A stretch of 64,000 bases of DNA from Talpa occidentalis (taxonomy: Eukaryota > Chordata > Mammalia > Eulipotyphla > Talpidae), in contig NW_023602073.1 of the NCBI RefSeq assembly GCF_014898055.3, positions 87,214,678 to 87,278,677 of the forward strand. Direction: 5' to 3'. The notes under the pieces were generated by a model. That model had not been told where the DNA came from and ran no database searches. It saw nothing but the letters and a program-made list of their open reading frames with translations. Shown here in pieces: positions 56,990 to 64,000 of the stretch. Numbering within the stretch: the first letter of the stretch is position 1; each line of letters starts with the position of its first letter. Both the position numbers and the translations under genes were made by a program.

Positions 56990-57410
56990 ACATATACATT
57001 TTCTTCAAGTACATGTGAAACATTTCCAAAAATGACCCTACTTTGGATCATAAAGTAACTCTTAACATATTTGAAAAGATGAAAGTCATACAGAATATGA
57101 TTTTTTACCAAAATGCAATGATCTTAGAAATCAATGCAAAAAGATAACTAGGCTATCACTATTTACTTAGAGCTAGATATATGTACAAGTAACCCAAGGG
57201 TGGAAAAAACACAATGAGGATTATGAAATAATTAATATGTTACATATCAAAAATTGTGGGACACCAGTAAGGCTGAGGTTCTTAGAAATTTATAGCCTTA
57301 AAAGATTATATTAGGAAAAAAAGCAAAAAAAAAATCAACGATCACAATATCCACACCAAAAAACTAGGAAAGAATAACAAATTAAATCACGAAGGAAAAC
57401 AGATTTAGGA
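56990..57410 (+). repeat. Ancient L1 ORF2 fragment (endonuclease end)
   Basis: TTGGATCATAAAGTAACTCT, AGAAATCAATGCAAAAAGAT and ATCAAAAATTGTGGGACACC correspond to the end of the L1 endonuclease region and the linker after it. Heavily mutated. Confidence 0.7.
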
Positions 57411-58029
57411 GCAGACTTTTGGAATAGAAGACATATAAACAACAGCACACTTTGACTATAATTAATAAGGTCTTGGTGAGATTGGTCAGAAAAAATAAAG
57501 AATACGCCTTAGGAAAACAAAAGAATACATTGCTGCAGATTCCACAGGCATTAAATGATAAGAGGATACCACTTGGTATCTCATCACCTCTACCTTCAGT
57601 AAGAATCCTGTTAAGTAGCTTTAGCCAGAATTTCCTTGATCAGTGTTTTTCCATCCACTGACATCCCCCACACTCCCTGTTTATACTACCTCACTTGTCC
57701 ATGCTGTGTTTGGAAATGAACCACATTATGTACCAAGATATCTTTTTCCATATTTCAATAACTCCTGAATGAAATGTGCTTTCATTGTCTTAATGTCCTG
57801 GCAGTTCTGGTTTTCTTTAACACCACTATTGGCTTTTACTATGAGATTCTCCCTTCTCCTACTTCTGTTTTCATGTACCTCGAAACTTCACAAAAGCCCC
57901 AATATAGTTTCAAGAAAATGGGGTGGCATATTTTTAGTAGTGGTCAGACAAATAAAAGTCTTTTGATTGACATTTTTGCAGCCTTAATAGAAGTTTCAAG
58001 CCACAGAAAATATATTTTCCTTTTTCTAT
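57411..58029. other. No gene seen
   Basis: Short frames at 57452, 57769 and 57774 have no domain. AT-rich, unassigned. Confidence 0.45.
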
Positions 58030-58235
58030 TAAGTCTGCTAATTTAATCATAACTGTATAGGTCTAATCTCTACAACAGCCTCATAAAATAAGGGTTACTA
58101 CCTTTTTGAAAACAGGAAGAAATGATGGCTAAGAGAGGTTAATTGTTTTGACACAGAATTGCTGAAACCAGCTTGCAAAATATAGGTCTGGCTGATATAA
58201 TTAAACTTTTCCCCACTGTATCATATTGCCTCTTA
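58030..58235 (-). repeat. MIR element
   Basis: CTACAACAGCCTCATAAAAT, GGCTAAGAGAGGTTAATTG and ACACAGAATTGCTGAAACCA follow the reverse MIR order. Confidence 0.75.
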
Positions 58236-58409
58236 CTTGGCAAGTCAATGTTGAAAGATGCAAAGAGGGAAGTCAAAAGTCAAAAGGAAATTCATTAAGA
58301 TCCTTGAGCATTATGACAGAGAGAAAGGGAAGTTAGAAAGGAAGGAGAAGGAAGGAGAAGAGAGGAGAGAATATGGGTTATAACTGGAATGACTTGGGTT
58401 CTTCCTCCT

Positions 58410-58802
58410 TGTAGGGTAAATGATTTTCAGCCTTTTCTACCCTCCCACCATTAGGATGGCATGCCTGATTGTGGGCACCTGCATTTGTTACATTGTTATA
58501 GTTGTACTGTTTACTTCTGTGGGCCATGGCCCAATATTGAGATATTTGCCAGGAGAAGCAGAGGCAGGAGACAGAAGGGGAGAAAGAATGCCAGGGAAGC
58601 CCAAAGTGAAGACTTGCTGGGGGCTTAGAGACCTGCCCTCCTCCTGGTGCACCCCCACCCCCAAACTGCCATGTACCTGTTTGCTGCACTAAGTGTAAAA
58701 GCTCAATAAAAGCCTGAGAAAGCCACCGAGGGCTCCAGGACTCCTCCTTTACCCAGTCTGTTCAGATCATAATCCCTGCTCTGTGGCCATCCAGCTGCTA
58801 CA
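58410..58802 (+). mobile_element. Solo LTR of the provirus family
   Basis: A 393-bp LTR from TGTAGGGTAAATG to GCTGCTACA, with a perfect 5-bp duplication CTCCT (58405-58409 and 58803-58807). Polyadenylation signal AATAAA is at 58705-58710, followed by the family's ACTCCTCCTTTACCC end. The U3 inverted repeat is tightened here to an 8-base loop (58444-58455 and 58464-58475). Confidence 0.93.
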
Positions 58803-58807
58803 CTCCT

Positions 58808-61430
58808 GCTAGCTATGCCCTTGAGCAACCCACTTACTTTTTTATGTGTTATATTTTTAAATATGTTGAGATGCTTATTATGGTGAGTCGCATAAGATTA
58901 TAGTGAGAAGTAAATTAAATTATATATGTGAACATTTTTATGATTACTACCTTACCTTAATATAATAGATTTTTCTTAGCTGAATGAAATGAGTAAAAGA
59001 AGTATGTAGATCTAAGCTTTCAAAATTACTTTATACTATGTTTGCATCCACTTAGAAAAGGTCATAGATGTCTCTTCTAAAATATAGATATTTCCCTCTC
59101 TTTTAAAATGATCTCTTAAACCTCATATGTCTTTAAAGGAGAGAAAAGCTCATCTTTTTAATTCTGACATCAGAGTGGGCACCTAGATGCTAATGTGCTA
59201 AGTAACTCTGAAACAAATATTTTAAGTAGGATTTTACTGCTTTAATAAACCCTGTTCCTTCTCCTCTGCTTTCTCATTTTGAATAGCAATGCCAAAAAAA
59301 AAAAAAAAAAAAAAAAAAGAAAGAAAAAAACCCACCTAGATGGAATTGTCAAGTCTCATCCATCATCAAAAATGAAGCAGGGAATCTGAGTAAGAATCTT
59401 TAGGCACTTCCAATAAATCAGTTGCTATCTGTGTTATTTCTTTTTTCAAGCTCTTCCAAATTTGGTGCAGATATTCTTCCAAGACAATAGTTAACTTTAC
59501 TAAATTCAGGATGAAGTAAGCATCATTTTATCTCTCTCACCATTGCTCTATTCTTACCCAACAGTATTTAAAACATTAGTAAATATAAGAAAGGCATTAA
59601 CAATGAAATTTCTAACGGGGTTAAAAGAGTGAGGGAATTCTTCAGCTAAGTATTAAGTGTGAAATCATGAAAATCTAATGTGTTAACTATTAGGGTTCTA
59701 AAAGTAGAAGAACATTATAGATTCTTTGCAATCTCATGAGAGTCTTTTTCTGAGCACAATTGTACTTTCTTAGTCCTGGACAACTGGTCTGAGTAAATTA
59801 GCAAAAATTCAAGTTTAAGGAGAAGTAGTTGAGTCAGGCAAGTTTTTAATTAGAAAGACTCATGTATGAAGAACCCAATGTGGGTAAGGAGAACATAGCC
59901 TGGCTTCCCAAGGAAGATATCTAAAGAGTAAGTCAGCCAGGTGGGGAGGAGGGGCTTGTTCTGGGTTGGGCTACACTTGGGCATGCGCAGATGGGTTACT
60001 TTTCAACTACGTGGGGGGACTCTTTGCTTTCTCCCACTAGAAATTTGTGAGATAATCATTAGTCAGGACCTAATACTTTTTGTCTGTCATGGTGCATCAT
60101 AGGCAGTGTATTAGCCCAGTTGTTTGGACAGGACCAGCCAGTCTATTATTTTGTTCACTTGTTCAAACAGGACTTGGGGAACTCATCCCACAGGATCTGC
60201 ATGTCTTTTACCCAGGCTGTCTCACCAGGATAGTGACAGCAACAGCATCTATTACCTCCACAGCTGTCTACATAGCCTGCAGCACTTTCACTAAGCCTTA
60301 TGCCTCAGTGGGGTGGCTGAAGAAAAAACAATCTTTGCTAATGGTGGAAACTTTAGGTCCTCAAAATGCTCTTTTTGAAAATGAATCTATATTGTAAAGT
60401 CTATAGTTATAGATTACATAAAACGTGTGTTGCAGATCTTCTACAAGTTAAATGAAATTCTTCCTATTTTATTTATGTTCTTTTCTCCTTTGAGGATATC
60501 GTCAGAAAGTATTTGTTTATTGAAACTCCATTTGTTTGGCTTCTAAGAGTTTTTTTTTTTTTTAAATTATACTATGAATTCTAATTAGTCAGTTCTGAAT
60601 TAACTAAACCAAAATTAGATTTGTATTTTCTCCTTTTTCCTAGTTAGATATAGCAATGTTTTAAAGTATCATGTTATTGCCACCTGACCATAATGATTCC
60701 TGGAAAACAATAAGCAATGTTGTTCTTTTACTAAAAATTTTCATCACTTGTAAACACATAAAATCTTAATATCTTAAGGGGATTCTTGCATTTCTCTCAA
60801 ACGCTATCCTATCTCTGGTTGTGTTTAAAAACTAAGGGATTGTCATTAGTATACCTGAGTAGCAAAGCTACTTTTTTTTCATATTATATTGAGCTATAAA
60901 TAATGAAGAAAATATTGGGAAGACTAACAGATTCAGTAAGTTTTTTGAATCTGATTTTTATAAATAAACATTAAAATTTGAGTAGCATATCCAAGTTCTA
61001 TCTTTAAAATCAATTGTGTGCATGTGCGTATACAGTCAGCTCATGATTCTAGAAAATGAGCAACTCCCAGGAGCAAGTGAGAGTTTACCAAAGGAAGAAG
61101 TGGATCAATAGATCAAGAGTATTTTACTTTATGTGTGATTTATGGGCTGAATGTAGAATCATATTGCTAAACAAGGTGCAAATCTTCTATGCATTGGGTA
61201 ATTTCAATTTCTTTTCTCACTCTTTATCACCTTGACTTTCATCTGCCACTCTACTTGCCTAGAAAATTTCATGGTTAGTTGCTTAGTTTTTATATGGAGT
61301 GTGTTTAGCAGATTCAGTCTAGTTATGTGAGTGTGTAAAGAAACATATAGCAGCATTGTGGTTTGGGGAATCTAGAATAACACTATCATTTTTTTTAAAA
61401 AAAAGTTAAAAACTTTTGCAAAATAGAGAA
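58808..61430. other. No supported gene
   Basis: About 2.6 kb of AT-rich DNA with an A run at about 59296-59320 and a T run at about 60549-60562. A 105-codon frame at 60080-60397 (plus) has no recognisable domain; I do not call it a gene. Confidence 0.4.
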
Positions 61431-61434
61431 AACA

Positions 61435-61610
61435 ATCTTTTATTTATTTTATTTGTTTTTTATATAGGTAACATTGGCTTACACTGCTGTTGATACTTTG
61501 GAAGTATAGAATCTCCCCTCCACCATCAGGTATTGCTACTATAGAGTACCCACCAGCAAGTCTCCCACAGTCCACCACTGTGATTCATTACTCTCTCTTC
61601 TCTCTTGGGA
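61435..61610 (-). repeat. Probable ancient L1 3' end
   Basis: TTTTATATAGGTAACATTGG, AGAATCTCCCCTCCACCATC and GTACCCACCAGCAAGTC resemble the end of an old L1 in reverse. Confidence 0.5.
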
Positions 61611-61809
61611 AACAATCTTTTAAAGTGAGTCAATAAGTTGATAAGTTGGCAAGTTAGTATATAACAATCAGTTTCCAAAGCTCCATGAGAGTAAGAAACT
61701 AGAGAGATGAGTGAAACATTGAAATTACAAAGATAAGTGTAAATAGCTTTCCATTTGTGGGCACTTGCAAAATCTGATAAAGTAGATCTTGTTTTCAATT
61801 TTGCAAGGT

Positions 61810-62520
61810 ACAGAAGTGATACAAAGAAAAATTAGGGACAATTAAAGATAGTCAATAGGACATTTTTACAAAAGATGGAACATTAGAAGCATACAACCAT
61901 GCTGTCCGGGTGAAACAGACATGCTCCTTCCATTCATCCTAAGAGCAGACGGAAAAATCGCTGGATTTGAACCTCATATCTAAGTGAAGAGAAAAAGATT
62001 TCCTGAAAATTCATGCTAAATGACAGACCTAAACAAGTTTGTAACTTGAATTCACACAACATAAATGGTTGGAGAAACAGAAGATTACAACTTTAATTAA
62101 ATACAATTCTGAGCTGGTGCTTGCAGATATGTGGAAAAAGAAAATGCATATCATCTCTGGAAGAATCCACCTGTAGCATAGAGCTCAAAAAATTTCCACA
62201 GATGATGTTTCCAGAAGTACAAGTTCTGACTTGATGCCATAAGAGGAAATCAACAGAAACAGAATGAAATCTTAAATACTATATATACTGACATTATCAG
62301 ACATATAATGTAAAAATTAAAATATCATACTAAAAGATGTAAATGAAGTGATAAAGTAAATAAAAAGAGAAAGCATTAAAATGAGTGAGCAGATTTTAAA
62401 GAACTCAAACAGAATTACTAGAAATAAAAATAAGTTGAAAAATAATTTGATAGATAATTTTGATGGAGGATTATATACACAGAAGAAAAATTAATAAAAT
62501 AAATGATGGGATTATCTAAA
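61810..62520 (+). repeat. Old L1 ORF1-like / HAL1-like fragment
   Basis: GGAAATCAACAGAAACAGAA, GACATTATCAGACATATAAT and AACAGAATTACTAGAAATAA are in the order of an ancient L1 ORF1 or HAL1 half-LINE. Family assigned from memory; no frame survives. Confidence 0.5.
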
Positions 62521-63635
62521 GTGAAGCAGGGAAGATATTTTGATTGCTAAAAAAGGAATGCTTCCCATACATTATTTGGTTTTCCTGGAATGGTGACTTG
62601 GTTATGTAGAGTATACCATGAAATGCTTCACTCGTTAGATTTGTTTAAATTGGGGGGAGACATCATATCCTTACAATGCTCTGATTTAGTTTTCTGCTGA
62701 GTGGAATATAGGGCAACTCTTCATCTATGTCAAAAATTCAAGGAAAGAGTAATTTCTTAGAATATCATCCTTAAAAGATAATAATCGTTTCCCATTGAAA
62801 TACAGATATTTGTTTGTACCAAGAATGAATTTAAATGAATAATATGAGTTGGAATCAAAGAGTTTAGACCACAGTTCAGTGTCACCTCACTTCTCTGAAC
62901 TCTTCTTAGCATCTGTAATGTGCATGTCTACTTCTCAGGGATTTTTCCAAGGCTAGTTTTGGAAAATGTTTACAAAGTGCTTGGCATGAGAGAAGCACCC
63001 TTTAAAGCACAAGTTACAGTTATTATCATTATTATTGTTGTGGTATTATTATTATTGAAGACTCCCTTTCTCTGAGGGACAGAGTTATATGCTTTATTAT
63101 CAACTGTAAGAATGCATTGAGCAGATGGGTTGTAAACTCTGGGCCAGACATTTTTGAGAAAGGGGTTATACTTTTGTATGACCCCTATTATACCAAAGAA
63201 GTCAGGAATGTCACCAGCCTGTAATTCAAACATTTCTCCTCTCCCACTGTGGGCTTTAATATTAGTTTTTGTATTAATTCAAACAGAAGCATCTGCAGGA
63301 TTTTATTTTCTGTGGACTTCCCTGCACCAGTAGGGTGAAAGCCCTTTGTCTAGTCTGTGTGGGCTAAACTTCATCATTTCCTTTGAATTAGACTAAAAGA
63401 GTAAAAGATCATCATTATAAGAATTTCAGTGGATGTAACCTACACTGTCATTGTACTTTCTCCAAATATTTTTTTTTCTGTAACAAAATGGACTGATTTT
63501 TAATCATGCTCACAACAAAAATTTCAGAGGATGAATAGAATCTTTTAAATAAAATGTATATACATATCTGCACATTCATTTTATATATGAAAAACAATTT
63601 TTGATACCTTAAATATCATAGAGAACAATCATCTT
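62521..63635. other. No gene seen
   Basis: AT-rich with a small ATT-rich run near 63024-63056. An 87-codon minus-strand frame at 62970-63233 overlaps this low-complexity tract and is not supported. Confidence 0.4.
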
Positions 63636-63648
63636 AAAAATAATTGTG

Positions 63649-63965
63649 GGGCCTCCCCGGTGGCGCAGCGGTTGAGCGCTGGGTTGCGAAGCTGCCCGCA
63701 GCCTCTGCGGCACTGGTTCGATCCCCGGCTGCTCCCCGGCCACCGGAGGAGGGTCCCATATGGCGCGCAGACCTCTCCTGCTGCCCGCTGCTCCCCTCAG
63801 CAGTGTACTTCGGTCCTTCTGCCTGCTCTGCTCCCCGCTCTGGCTCTGGTGAATTCTCTCACCCTCCCGTGCTTCTGACTGTACCCAGTGCATGTATAAA
63901 CAAAAAACAAACAAACAAACAAATAAATAACATGCCTCTATAAAAAAAAAAAAAAACTTTAAAAA
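63649..63965 (+). repeat. tRNA-derived SINE, youngest type
   Basis: Full copy with a 13-bp perfect duplication AAAAATAATTGTG (63636-63648 and 63966-63978). The A box lies in TGGCGCAGCGGTTGAGCG and the B box in GGTTCGATCCCC. CpGs are well preserved. It shares with 51722-52047 the extra GGCTGCTCCCC and the ACATGCCTCTA 3' extension, after a (CAAA)n stretch. Confidence 0.95.
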
Positions 63966-64000
63966 AAAAATAATTGTGATCTTTTAAATGATATACAGTG

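Noticed and set aside
60080..60397. 105-codon plus-strand frame
   Set aside because: No recognisable motif or start context. A spliced or conserved gene would need comparative data.
63660..63740. Possible tRNA gene from A and B boxes
   Set aside because: The boxes belong to the SINE head; it does not fold as a full cloverleaf by eye and is followed by the SINE body and tail.

Overview
The window is mammalian nuclear DNA with no recognisable host gene. I found no exon with a convincing reading frame, no tRNA or rRNA gene and no bacterial or free-virus features. Most of what can be identified is transposable elements: three copies of a modern LINE-1 family, sixteen copies of one tRNA-derived SINE family, a family of related LTRs including one very young non-autonomous provirus, and a thin layer of ancient MIR, L2, L1 and hAT-like fossils. 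The SINE has Pol III boxes and begins GGCCTCCC(T/C)GGTGGC. From memory it resembles the Rhin-1 type SINE of horseshoe and leaf-nosed bats, so a rhinolophoid bat is my best guess; this is inference, not proven by the sequence.

Layout. 1-2486: three SINEs, and a solo LTR (1450-1897) inserted inside an old MIR. 2507-9073: a full-length but broken L1 on the minus strand (L1-A), framed by a 20-bp target site duplication (TSD). 9355-14225: an old L1 3' end split by an LTR-rich block containing a 2.1-kb provirus (10484-12616, minus) and a related hybrid LTR (12999-13439). 16787-19122: a 5'-truncated L1 (L1-B, minus). 19880-24474: L2, MER5-like, SINE and degraded LTR fossils. 24678-31019: the best L1 of the window (L1-C, plus), full length with a 17-bp TSD, intact ORF1 and two single-base frameshifts in ORF2. 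31276-43400: largely unassigned DNA with MIRs, a solo LTR (38060-38441) and an AGATAT microsatellite. 43405-64000: SINE-rich DNA with ancient L1 3' ends, a solo LTR (58410-58802) and an apparently young SINE at 63649.

How the parts work together. L1-C shows the components of an autonomous retrotransposon: a GC-rich 5' UTR, the ORF1 RNA-binding trimer, ORF2 endonuclease and reverse transcriptase, a G-rich 3' UTR and an A-tail. SINE copies with A-rich tails and direct repeats look like products of L1-type machinery. The provirus has two LTRs that I read as identical, a tRNA-Ser primer site and no coding capacity, so it must have been moved by a relative's proteins.

The points most worth a second look are the coding-free provirus and the inverted repeat kept in its LTR family, the exact 28-residue (four-heptad) length difference between the two L1 ORF1 coiled coils, the monomer-like duplication in the L1-A 5' UTR, and two SINEs that share an extra insertion and a new 3' tail.
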